Source: an uncultured Pelagibacteraceae bacterium (lineage in GTDB: Bacteria; Pseudomonadota; Alphaproteobacteria; Pelagibacterales; Pelagibacteraceae). Taken from it: a DNA stretch of 64,000 nucleotides. Both the position numbers and the translations under genes were made by a program. Below, piece after piece: positions 24,353 to 32,725 of the stretch. The notes beneath the pieces were generated by a model, which was not told the DNA's origin, ran no database searches, and saw only the letters and a list, made by a program, of their open reading frames with translations. The stretch lies in contig CACGWQ010000001.1 in assembly GCA_902576815.1 (NCBI GenBank), forward strand, positions 16,001 to 80,000. The letters are read 5' to 3'. Numbering within the stretch: position 1 is the first letter of the stretch; each line of letters starts with the position of its first letter.

Positions 24353-25039
24353 ATGAAATGGAATAATAAATTTAATTATCCAAAGTCATCAAAATCAATC
24401 GAGAATGGATTTAGAAAGTATTTATTAGGAGATAATAAACTACCAAGCGTTACAACGATTCTGAGTGCTACCAAATCTGAGGAAGAAAAAGCTGCTCTTG
24501 CAAATTGGAAGGAGAGAGTAGGAGTTAAGGAAGCAAATAGAATTAAAACAGAGGCTTCATCGAGGGGTACCTCTATGCACTCTTATATTGAGGACTATTT
24601 AAGAGGAAGAATTAACGAGAGTTTTTTTGAGAGTAATGAACAATATAAAAACATGGCTAAAGAAATAATTCAAAAAGGAATTACCGGAAGACTCAATGAA
24701 GTATATGGAATGGAAGAAACATTATATTATCCAGATCAATATGCTGGCACAGCTGACATGATAGCATTGTTTGAAGGTAAAGATGTTATAGTAGATTTTA
24801 AACAGTCTAATAAACCAAAAAAATCAGATTATATTCAAGATTACTTTTTGCAACTAGGAGCTTATACTTTAGCTCATGATGTTGTTCATGGAACTAAGAT
24901 GAAAGCAGGAATAATACTTTTATGTACTAAAGATATTTTATTCCAAGAATTTAAAATTGAAGGCGCTGAATTAGAAATGTATCAAAATTTATTTTTAGGA
25001 AGGGTTAAAAAGTTTTACGAATTGAATAATATATCTTGA
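24353..25039 (+). CDS. MGME1/RecB-like PD-(D/E)XK exonuclease, phage type
   Basis: A 228-residue single-domain nuclease. LPSVTTILSATKSEEEKAAL at about 30-49 and ASSRGTSMHSYIEDYL at about 68-83 are the N-terminal signature of MGME1-like exonucleases known from mitochondria and T4-like marine phages. Asp135 (AGTADM), Asp148 and Lys150 (VDFKQS), and Gln167/Tyr171 (QLGAY) form the RecB-type active site with the QxxxY motif. It likely degrades single-stranded or flapped DNA. It is divergent from the 185-residue gene and upstream of exonuclease I. Confidence 0.82.
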   Translation: MKWNNKFNYPKSSKSIENGFRKYLLGDNKLPSVTTILSATKSEEEKAALANWKERVGVKEANRIKTEASSRGTSMHSYIEDYLRGRINESFFESNEQYKNMAKEIIQKGITGRLNEVYGMEETLYYPDQYAGTADMIALFEGKDVIVDFKQSNKPKKSDYIQDYFLQLGAYTLAHDVVHGTKMKAGIILLCTKDILFQEFKIEGAELEMYQNLFLGRVKKFYELNNIS

Positions 25040-25163
25040 CTTTATTTATCTTATCCATAAAAGAGCTATTAATACCTGAGCTAATTGTTTATATGCTAAT
25101 GGTTAAGTCTTTAAAAAACTTTCCAAAAACCCATTAAATAATAGCAAATTTAAGGATGTAATT

Positions 25164-26597
25164 ATGAATTTAGCAATTTGGGATATAGAATCATCGAGTG
25201 CAAGCACAGATTTTGGAAGCATCATTGAAATTGGTGGTGTTTTAGTTGATGAGAATTTTAAAGAGAAAGATAGATTTAATTTAAGATGTCGTTTACCTGA
25301 AGGAGAGGTTTTTCAAGCAATGGCTCTAATTGTAAATAAAACATCTATAAAGCAATTAACCCAAACTAATCTTTCTCATTATCAAATGTTAGCAGAAGTT
25401 GAAAAAATATTTAAAAAGTGGAGTCCTGCAGTATTTCTTGGTTGGTCTAATATTGGATTTGATGATGAAATGATAAGAAAAGAGTTTTTTAAAGGGATTA
25501 GATATCCATATCTTACAAATGCTGCTCCCAATAAAAGACATGATGGTATTAATATTGCTCGTGCAGCTTATGCAATAGATCCTTCAATTTTAGAAGTAGA
25601 ATTTAATGAAAAAAATAATGCAGTATTCAAATTAGAGTCCTTAGCTAGAATGCAAGGTATTGATTCAACCGACGCTCATAGCGCATTAAGTGATAGTATA
25701 ATGACAGCTAAAGTTTTAAATATTGTTAAAAAAAAACAGCCAGAGACTTGGGAGTCTTTTTTTAAAACTGCGAATAAATCTGATACTGAAACTATAATTA
25801 AAAAAGGGGAAATTATTACCTTAAATGAATATTATTATGGTAAATCTAGACTTCATCTAGTTGCACCTCTTCATCAAAAATACTGTATGCATCCAATATA
25901 TGCTGGCTGGTATTATGCATTCGATCTAAGGACTGATGTTGAGCCATTATTAAATTTATCAATAAATGAGCTAAAAGTTGAAATGAAAAAGTCTCCTAAA
26001 TTTTTAAGAACTATTAGATCAAACAAAGCTCCAATTATTGTAGATGCACAATATGGAATGCAAGCAGAACCTTATAGTGCCATGGATAAGTCATTATTAA
26101 ATAAAAGAGCAGATATTGTTAAAAATAATGAGAAATTTTCCCAAAGTATACTTCATGCATTAAGAGAAGTAGCTGAGGAAAAAGAACAGTCTAAAACACA
26201 AGAAGATATATATGCTGAAGAGAGCATTTATACTAAATTTACATCAAACAAAGATACTGCCTTATTTCCTGCTTGGCATGCAGCATCATGGAAAGATAAA
26301 CTTAAATTACTAGATAAATTTGATGATGATCGTTTAGTGGGATTTGGAAAAAAAATTATTTTTCAAGAGGCACCCGAAGTTCTCCCCGAGAGCATACTTA
26401 AAACAATAAAACGAGAAATTGCAAAGCGGATTTTGAGTGAAAAAAAAGAAAAATGGTGGACAATTCCTACACTCTATACAGAAATTGATACACTAAGAGA
26501 AAAATATACTAATGAGAATGACAATGAAAAGCTCGCATTACTAGATGAATTTAATGAATATGCAATGTCAATACAGAAAAAGTATGAAAATGTTTAA
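25164..26597 (+). CDS. sbcB: Exodeoxyribonuclease I
   Basis: A processive 3'-5' single-strand DNA exonuclease that acts in repair and recombination. The DEDD exonuclease domain is visible: IWDIESS near 5-11, GWSNIGFDDEMIRKEFF near 93-109 and DAHSALSDSIMTAKVL near 170-185. ExoI-type SH3-like and helical domains follow to 477 residues. AAGGATG lies upstream of the start. The 124-base spacer before it shows no clear gene. Confidence 0.93.
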   Translation: MNLAIWDIESSSASTDFGSIIEIGGVLVDENFKEKDRFNLRCRLPEGEVFQAMALIVNKTSIKQLTQTNLSHYQMLAEVEKIFKKWSPAVFLGWSNIGFDDEMIRKEFFKGIRYPYLTNAAPNKRHDGINIARAAYAIDPSILEVEFNEKNNAVFKLESLARMQGIDSTDAHSALSDSIMTAKVLNIVKKKQPETWESFFKTANKSDTETIIKKGEIITLNEYYYGKSRLHLVAPLHQKYCMHPIYAGWYYAFDLRTDVEPLLNLSINELKVEMKKSPKFLRTIRSNKAPIIVDAQYGMQAEPYSAMDKSLLNKRADIVKNNEKFSQSILHALREVAEEKEQSKTQEDIYAEESIYTKFTSNKDTALFPAWHAASWKDKLKLLDKFDDDRLVGFGKKIIFQEAPEVLPESILKTIKREIAKRILSEKKEKWWTIPTLYTEIDTLREKYTNENDNEKLALLDEFNEYAMSIQKKYENV

Positions 26598-26663
26598 TGT
26601 GGATAATTTAAACATTTCTCTTTTAACTATTGATAAAAAAATTTTTATTTATATATAAAACGT

Positions 26664-26984
26664 ATGGCCACATTAAAAGTAACAGATGAAAAATTTGAAG
26701 AACAAGTTTTAAAAAATGAAAAACCAGTTTTAGTAGATTTTTGGGCCGAATGGTGTGGACCTTGTAAAATGGTTGGACCAATTTTAGAGGAAATTTCAGA
26801 GGAGATGGCGAATGATATTGTCATTGCAAAACATGACATAGACTCAGAGCCTAACATGCCTACTAAGTACGGTGTTCGTGGAATTCCTACAATGCTTTTA
26901 TTTAAAGGTGGTGAATTAAAAGCTACTAAAGTTGGGGCTACACCAAAAAGTGATATAGTAGCTTTTATAAAAGAAAATATTTAA
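26664..26984 (+). CDS. trxA: Thioredoxin
   Basis: A 106-residue thioredoxin with FWAEWCGPCKMVGPIL (active site WCGPC at about 30-34) and the cis-proline loop RGIPTML near 73-79. It reduces protein disulfides. No Shine-Dalgarno sequence is visible. A TATATA box ends only seven bases before the ATG, so the mRNA may have almost no leader. Its stop codon shares TTAA with the convergent folC stop. Confidence 0.97.
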   Translation: MATLKVTDEKFEEQVLKNEKPVLVDFWAEWCGPCKMVGPILEEISEEMANDIVIAKHDIDSEPNMPTKYGVRGIPTMLLFKGGELKATKVGATPKSDIVAFIKENI

Positions 26985-28246
26985 TTTAAATTAAGTAGTT
27001 CTCCAGCAAGATATAGAGACCCAGTAATCATTATTAAATCATCTTTCTCCGGATTTAGAGAATTAAGAGCCTCTTCAATAGATTTTTTGTAATTAACATT
27101 AGGATATTTATTTAATTTTTCTTTTAAATCTATTCCTTTGATAGCATTCGGTTGGTTAGGAATATCAATTGTTGTTATGGAAGATATATTATTAAATTTG
27201 CTTAAATATTCTTCGTGATCTTTATTAGACATCATTCCAAGAATTAAATGCTTTTTACAATCAAGAGTATTTAAATATTCATTAAGAGCTTTTGCGCCTA
27301 AAGGATTATGTGAGCCATCTAAATATAATCTATTATCCTTACAAATATTTTTAAGCTTTCCAGATTTAATTTCTTGAAGTCTTGCAATACTTTTTATCTT
27401 AGTAATACCTTCTTTAATATTTTCATCTTTTACTTCTAGTTGTAAATTTCTTACTGTAGCAATAGCCGTCGCACAATTGTCAATTTGAAAATTACCCAAT
27501 AGGTTTGGTTTTGGTAATTTTAAACCTCCATATTCATCCTCATAATAAATAAAACCATTCTCACTTAATGAATAATTAAAATCATCTTCATAAATGACTT
27601 TTTTTGATTGATTATTACTAATTGTTTTTTTAATTAAATTTAAGGTTTCATCCGAGCTTTGTTTGCTAACTACAATAGTAGAATTTAGAAGGGACGAGGT
27701 TTTTTCATAAACAATTTTTTCAATATTTTGCTCATTTTCAGGTAACCAGTCTAAATGATCTAAACCTATTGAAGTAACAATACTAGATAAATTAGTGTCA
27801 ATAATATTTGTTGCATCAAATCTATGAAATAGACCACTTTCTATAATATTTATTTTGTCTTTGAATTTATTTGCATGATAAAAATATGCTGCAGTTAATA
27901 TTTCGAAGTAAGTTATTTGTTCACCATTATTAACATTTTCGACTTCTTCTAATAAATCAGATAGTTTATCATCAGTTATTTCTTCATCGTTAAAAATAAA
28001 TCTCTCATTAATTTTTTGAATATGTGGACTGGTATAAATATTACAATCTATATTGGCTGTTTTTAAAATTGATCTTACTGCCTGTATAGTTGAATACTTT
28101 CCATTTGTCCCAACTACAGATATGTATTTTAATTTTTTTTGAGGATTACCTAATTTTTTACAAAGATTTTTAACTCTATCTAGACTAAGATCAATTTCTT
28201 TAGGATGCAGCTTTTGCAAGCGGTTCAATATTGTCTGAAGTTTCAT
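26981..28246 (-). CDS. folC: Folylpolyglutamate synthase / dihydrofolate synthase
   Basis: A Mur-ligase-family enzyme that adds glutamate to folates. The 421-residue protein has HPKEIDLSLDRVKNLCKKLGNP near 14-35, the P-loop VVGTNGKYSTIQAV near 44-57 (K-Y-S-T instead of the usual KGS), TSPHIQKINERF near 75-86, and LDGSHNPLGAKAL near 315-327. It overlaps the end of accD by 47 bases, the usual accD-folC order of alphaproteobacteria. Confidence 0.93.
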   Translation of the reverse strand: MKLQTILNRLQKLHPKEIDLSLDRVKNLCKKLGNPQKKLKYISVVGTNGKYSTIQAVRSILKTANIDCNIYTSPHIQKINERFIFNDEEITDDKLSDLLEEVENVNNGEQITYFEILTAAYFYHANKFKDKINIIESGLFHRFDATNIIDTNLSSIVTSIGLDHLDWLPENEQNIEKIVYEKTSSLLNSTIVVSKQSSDETLNLIKKTISNNQSKKVIYEDDFNYSLSENGFIYYEDEYGGLKLPKPNLLGNFQIDNCATAIATVRNLQLEVKDENIKEGITKIKSIARLQEIKSGKLKNICKDNRLYLDGSHNPLGAKALNEYLNTLDCKKHLILGMMSNKDHEEYLSKFNNISSITTIDIPNQPNAIKGIDLKEKLNKYPNVNYKKSIEEALNSLNPEKDDLIMITGSLYLAGELLNLN

Positions 28247-29132
28247 TTATTTGCTTTTCATTTACCGCGTTATCTTTTTTTAACAATATTGATAATAGTA
28301 AGCTTATTTCTCTTTTTAAATCTTTTCGTTCAACAATTCTATCGACAAATCCATGCTTTTCGACAAATTCTGATGTTTGAAAGTCAGAACTTAGTTCTTC
28401 TTTAACTGTTGCTTGTATAACTCTTTTTCCTGCAAAGGCTATTAAACAACCAGGTTCGGCAAAATGAATATCTCCCAACATCGCAAAAGATGCGGTGATT
28501 CCTCCTGCCGTAGGGTCAGTAAAACAAACTAAATAAGGAAGATTATTTTTTTTAAGTTCATTAATAGCGAGAGTAGTTCTTGTCATATTTGCAAGCGCAA
28601 TAGGAGATTCAAACATTCTCTGTCCTCCACCACAAGGAAAGAAAACAAAGGGTGTTTGATTATCAATTGCGTGTTGTACACCGTAAATAATTGCTTCACC
28701 TTCTGCGGCTCCAACAGAACCACCAATAAACTCAAAATTTATCGCCCCAGCTGTCACGTCGACTCCATTTATTTTGCCTTTAGCGATCATTACAGCTGAA
28801 TTTTGATTAGTTTTCTTTCTTGCAGATTTTAATCTATCTTTATAAGATTTCGTATCTACCCATCCTAGGGGATCTTCTGCAGGAATTGGTGTATCAAGTA
28901 TTTCATAAGCATTTCTTCCAAAAATAATATCAAATCTTTGTCGACAATTAATTCTATGATGTTTTCCACACGAGTTGCAAACCCATAAATTTTCTTCAAG
29001 ATCTTTTTTTAATATTGGACCTTTGCAACAACTAGTCCAGTCTGAGTTTGCTATATCTTCTTTTGAAGGTCTTTTTTTTAAAACTTTTTTAATTTTTTCA
29101 CCAAAACTTAAAGCTTTTGTAATCCAGTTCAT
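28200..29132 (-). CDS. accD: Acetyl-CoA carboxylase carboxyltransferase beta subunit
   Basis: With AccA it transfers carboxyl from biotin to acetyl-CoA. The 310-residue protein has an N-terminal cysteine cluster (CCKGP... VCNSCGKHHRI, about 35-62) with CC in place of the first CxxC, then the crotonase-fold carboxyltransferase domain with GGSVGAAEGEAI and FFPCGGGQRMFES. It overlaps trpA by four bases and folC by 47. Confidence 0.95.
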   Translation of the reverse strand: MNWITKALSFGEKIKKVLKKRPSKEDIANSDWTSCCKGPILKKDLEENLWVCNSCGKHHRINCRQRFDIIFGRNAYEILDTPIPAEDPLGWVDTKSYKDRLKSARKKTNQNSAVMIAKGKINGVDVTAGAINFEFIGGSVGAAEGEAIIYGVQHAIDNQTPFVFFPCGGGQRMFESPIALANMTRTTLAINELKKNNLPYLVCFTDPTAGGITASFAMLGDIHFAEPGCLIAFAGKRVIQATVKEELSSDFQTSEFVEKHGFVDRIVERKDLKREISLLLSILLKKDNAVNEKQINETSDNIEPLAKAAS

Positions 29133-29929
29133 AGAATTTTACTTTTTAATTTTTTTACTAGCTTACTTACATTTGTGACAGGATTTTGTCTATGCTTTAA
29201 ACTCTTGCTAATTTCCTTACAAATAGCACTTCCAACAACTAATCCATCTGCAGATTTGAGTTTGCCAATTGTTTTTTCAGTGATTCCAAAACCAATAACA
29301 ATTTCTTTTTTCGGATCAATTTTTTTTATTTTGGTATAATTTTTTAATATATCATTAGGTGAAACTTTTAGTTTACCACCTGTTGTGCTCAACATTGAAA
29401 TAAAATAATTCATAGGATGAGAGTCTCTTATAATTTTTTTTAGCCTAATTTTTGTTGTTGTTGGTGATAAAAGCTGAATAAAATAGATAGATTTTTTCTT
29501 ACATTTTTTTGCGAAATTCTTATTTTCTGGCCAAGGTAAATCCACAACTATTAATCCACTTACCCCAGATAACTTACATTTATTTAAGAATTTATTTTCA
29601 CCATATTGAAAGATCATATTATAATAGCCCATTAATATAACAGGTTTATCTTTATCAAACTTTTTAAAGTCTTTTACAATTTTGAAAATATCATTTACTT
29701 TTATTCCATTTTTGATTGCTCTATAGGCGCTTGTTTGAATCTGACTTCCATCTGCTACAGGGGTGTTATGGGGTACGCCTAATTCTAAAATATCAGCACT
29801 TTTAGAAATTGATTTTAATATATTTAAAGATTGTTTTTTTGAGCTATCACCAGCGACGGTATAAGTTAGTAAAGCTGGCCTATTTTCTTGTTTTGCTTTT
29901 TTAAATGCTACACTAATTGGATTTAACAT
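29129..29929 (-). CDS. trpA: Tryptophan synthase alpha subunit, divergent
   Basis: Cleaves indole-glycerol phosphate to indole. The 266-residue TIM barrel keeps catalytic Glu49 (ILELGV) and Asp60 (PVADG). Loop 2 reads PHNTPVADG where most enzymes have PFSDPxADG, changing residues that contact TrpB. The glycine loop FISMLSTTGGKLKVS is also unusual. It overlaps trpB by 17 bases. Assignment rests on fold motifs and operon position. Confidence 0.92.
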   Translation of the reverse strand: MLNPISVAFKKAKQENRPALLTYTVAGDSSKKQSLNILKSISKSADILELGVPHNTPVADGSQIQTSAYRAIKNGIKVNDIFKIVKDFKKFDKDKPVILMGYYNMIFQYGENKFLNKCKLSGVSGLIVVDLPWPENKNFAKKCKKKSIYFIQLLSPTTTKIRLKKIIRDSHPMNYFISMLSTTGGKLKVSPNDILKNYTKIKKIDPKKEIVIGFGITEKTIGKLKSADGLVVGSAICKEISKSLKHRQNPVTNVSKLVKKLKSKIL

Positions 29930-31157
29930 ATTTTTTTCCTAATCTTTTCTCTAAAATTCCTCGGTCCTTGTAAGCATCACCACAACTGTTAACTACTACG
30001 ATCGTATCTTTGCTCAATTTTTTAGATTCAGATATAGCAACTGCGAATGCATGGCTAGGTTCAAGAGATGGTCTTAATTTTTCAAATCTTGTAACAAGTT
30101 TGTAAGCTTCTAATGCTTGTTCATCACTCGCTGCAGTATATCTAGCTCTCTTTGTGTCTTTTAAAAAACAATGAAGCGGAGAAATTCCAGGGTAATCCAA
30201 ACCTGCTGAAATAGATTCTGTCTCTTCTATTTGTCCATCTGAGTTTTGATTAACATACTGGGCTGCACCATGTAGAATTCCAATTTTAGAACCATAAGTT
30301 AAAGGTGCTGCATGTTTTTTACTTTTTGCAGGTCCCCCAGCTTCTACGCCAATGAACTCAAATTGCTTTTTATCATAATCCATAAACTCATTCCAAAACC
30401 CAAAACTCGAACTTCCACCCCCCACACAATTGTAAAGTTTAAGTTTTTTTGGAATTGATCCAAACTCATCAATTAATTGAAACTTAAGTTCTCTTGAAAT
30501 TTGACTAGTACTCCATCCGCAAATACGAACAAAAACAGCTGGCCCTACTGTGCTTCCAACACACATTGCAGCAGTATCACAATTAGCAACCCAGAACCTC
30601 ATACACTCTGAAACAGCATCTACAAGCGTTTGACTTCCTGAATAAACTGGAACTACCTCGGCACCATTTTTTTTCATCGCTTTTACATTTGGTTGTTGTC
30701 TTGCAATATCTTTTGCGCCCATGAAAATTTTACACTTAAGACCAAATTTTTTTGCTGCCATACTCAACATTTTACCCGCATACCCGGCGCCGGTATCCCC
30801 ACATATAGTTTTTTTACCAGTACGTTTTGCAAGTAAACAATGGACAGTTGCGTTGTAGATCTTGTGTGCTCCACCGTTTGCATCAGATACAACTTTAGAC
30901 CAAATCTGAGCTCCACCCACATGTCTTGTCAAATTTTCTAATTTAATAAATCGAGTAGGCACACCAATCCAATTTTTGAAATATTTATCTCTTTCTTGTA
31001 TAAATTTTTTATCTTTTTTAAGTTTGTTAAATAGTACTTCTAAATCTTCTATAGGTTTTTTTAACGTTTCGGGAACAAAGTTTCCTCCAAATTTACCTCC
31101 CCAAAATCCAAGTTTATTGCATTGATCTATTAATGGAATTCCTTTTTTAAGTTTCAT
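29913..31157 (-). CDS. trpB: Tryptophan synthase beta subunit, divergent
   Basis: A PLP enzyme condensing indole and serine. The 414-residue protein keeps the PLP lysine in GGAHKIYNA (Lys99), the phosphate loop CVGGGSSSFGFW, and SISAGLDYPG. Several near-invariant motifs differ: EDLNHTGAHKINN reads VSDANGGAHKIYN, ETGAGQHG reads DTGAGYAGK (catalytic Glu to Asp121), and the end motif NLSGRGDKD reads NSCGDAYKD. The partner TrpA is altered at the matching interface loop. It overlaps trpF by four bases. Confidence 0.9.
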   Translation of the reverse strand: MKLKKGIPLIDQCNKLGFWGGKFGGNFVPETLKKPIEDLEVLFNKLKKDKKFIQERDKYFKNWIGVPTRFIKLENLTRHVGGAQIWSKVVSDANGGAHKIYNATVHCLLAKRTGKKTICGDTGAGYAGKMLSMAAKKFGLKCKIFMGAKDIARQQPNVKAMKKNGAEVVPVYSGSQTLVDAVSECMRFWVANCDTAAMCVGSTVGPAVFVRICGWSTSQISRELKFQLIDEFGSIPKKLKLYNCVGGGSSSFGFWNEFMDYDKKQFEFIGVEAGGPAKSKKHAAPLTYGSKIGILHGAAQYVNQNSDGQIEETESISAGLDYPGISPLHCFLKDTKRARYTAASDEQALEAYKLVTRFEKLRPSLEPSHAFAVAISESKKLSKDTIVVVNSCGDAYKDRGILEKRLGKKYVKSN

Positions 31158-31771
31158 ATTTTTGCAAATAAATTTAACAATTTATCTATTTTATTTAAAT
31201 CTTTTTTTCCACTTTCATCTTCAAGTGATCCACTAAGATCAATAATGAACCCTTTATTTTTTAAACTAGGAATATCATCTATTTGAATATTTCCTGCAAT
31301 CATTTTATTTAATTCATTTGGTAGCCCATCAAGAAGATTATGGTCAAAGCTTTCAGATTTGTGGTAACCCTTTGAATCGAATAAAATTATATCTGAGATC
31401 TCAGAGTAATCTTTATATTTTGCTACATCATCTTTATCAGAAACGGTAATAGCGGATATTATTTTTGTTTTATATTTTAATTTAATTTCTTTAGTTCTTT
31501 CAGGTCCAACATCGTAAAGTTGGAAATAATCAAAATTGTCATTTTTAATTTTTTCTAAAATTTGATTATTTGGATTTACTAGCACAGAGACAAAGTTTAT
31601 ATCTTTTTTCTCAACTTTAATTAATTTACTTAATTTTTCATACTCAACAAATCTTCTACTTTTTTTATAATTTGTTATAAAACCAACAAATTTTGGTGGA
31701 TGAGGATGATTTAAGATATAGCTTAAATTTTTAGGATCAGAGATCCCACAAATTTTTAGGGCCTTGTTCAT
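31154..31771 (-). CDS. trpF: Phosphoribosylanthranilate isomerase
   Basis: Isomerises phosphoribosylanthranilate in tryptophan synthesis. The 205-residue barrel keeps the catalytic cysteine (LKICGIS, Cys8) and aspartate (ILFDSKG, near 128). The usual QLHGxE reads QLYDVGPE and the GGxG phosphate loop reads GYHKSESFDH, so it is divergent, like TrpA and TrpB here. It overlaps pyrF and trpB by four bases each. Confidence 0.85.
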   Translation of the reverse strand: MNKALKICGISDPKNLSYILNHPHPPKFVGFITNYKKSRRFVEYEKLSKLIKVEKKDINFVSVLVNPNNQILEKIKNDNFDYFQLYDVGPERTKEIKLKYKTKIISAITVSDKDDVAKYKDYSEISDIILFDSKGYHKSESFDHNLLDGLPNELNKMIAGNIQIDDIPSLKNKGFIIDLSGSLEDESGKKDLNKIDKLLNLFAKI

Positions 31772-32442
31772 TGATTTAAGTGATCAATTAATTTTTGAAC
31801 ATTTTTTTTAATGTTACCTTTAGTAATATCTCGACCCATAACAAGCCAGTCAGAGCCATTTTTATAAGCTTGTTTAGGGTTTAGCACTCTTTTTTGGTCG
31901 TAAGATTTTGAATTTAGTCTAATGCCAGGTGTTATAATTTCTTTTTTAAAAATACTTCTGACTATTTTTACTTCTTGAGCACTACATACTATAGCATCCA
32001 ATTTTGCTTTATTCGCTAACTTTGCTTGGTGAAGAACTAATTTTTTGACATCCTTATTAAATCCAATTTCTTTCAATGCTTTATTATCCAGAGAAGTCAG
32101 TATAGTAACACCAATTAATTTTGTTTTACCAATTTCTTTTTTCGCCGCTTTTAGAGCATCAAGACCAGCGCTAATATGTATCGTCAGGTAATTAAATTTT
32201 AAATCACTTACCGCCTTTATTGCTGAGGAACAAGTATTTGGTATATCTGAAAATTTATAATCTCCAAATGTTATTTGATTTTTTAATTTCGACACAAATT
32301 TTCTTCCATTCTTAGAATTCAAAAACTGTAAACCAAATTTATAGCCAATTTTTAATTTACTGCTTTGAGTATTACTTATTATTCTTTTTACTTTAGAGGT
32401 ACTTTCACTATCACATGCAACAAATAGTTTATATTTTTTCAT
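31768..32442 (-). CDS. pyrF: Orotidine 5'-phosphate decarboxylase
   Basis: Decarboxylates OMP to UMP. The 224-residue barrel has the catalytic D-x-K-x-x-D in FGDYKFSDIPNT (about 59-70), an N-terminal Asp in LFVACDSE, and the phosphate loop ITPGIRL with GRDITK near the end. It overlaps ihfB by 14 bases and trpF by four, as in the alphaproteobacterial rpsA-ihfB-pyrF-trp order. Confidence 0.93.
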   Translation of the reverse strand: MKKYKLFVACDSESTSKVKRIISNTQSSKLKIGYKFGLQFLNSKNGRKFVSKLKNQITFGDYKFSDIPNTCSSAIKAVSDLKFNYLTIHISAGLDALKAAKKEIGKTKLIGVTILTSLDNKALKEIGFNKDVKKLVLHQAKLANKAKLDAIVCSAQEVKIVRSIFKKEIITPGIRLNSKSYDQKRVLNPKQAYKNGSDWLVMGRDITKGNIKKNVQKLIDHLNQ

Positions 32443-32719
32443 TTATTTTAGTATTCCAAGATTTCGAGATTTTGAAGAATATATTTTTCTTTTCTGGAAT
32501 TTTAATTTTTTCTAGAGTTTTTGGGTTTAAAGCTATTCTCTCTTTTTGTTTTTTAACACCAATTATAAAAATATCTCTTAATTCCACTCTTTCACCCCTT
32601 TTTAAAGAGTTTGAGATTTCATATATTACTATATCAAATATTAGATTTAAGTCTCTTTTTAAAAAATTAGGAAAGGAATTCGCAAGTTGTTTTAGAATAT
32701 CTGATTTGACTTTTGACAA
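32429..32719 (-). CDS. ihfB: Integration host factor beta subunit / HU-family protein
   Basis: A 96-residue DNA-bending protein. The N-terminal helices are followed by the beta arm GERVELRDIFIIGVKKQKERIALNPKT and the C-terminal ILFKISK-like strand (NIFFKISKSW). NPKT is the arm-tip motif. Location directly after rpsA supports IhfB rather than HU. It ends inside the start of pyrF. Confidence 0.88.
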   Translation of the reverse strand: MSKVKSDILKQLANSFPNFLKRDLNLIFDIVIYEISNSLKRGERVELRDIFIIGVKKQKERIALNPKTLEKIKIPEKKNIFFKISKSWNTKINEKI

Positions 32720-32725
32720 ATTTAT

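Noticed and set aside
20198..26600. Prophage or integrative element
   Set aside because: No integrase, attachment repeats, capsid or tail genes are seen; only a methyltransferase, nucleases and unknown small proteins.
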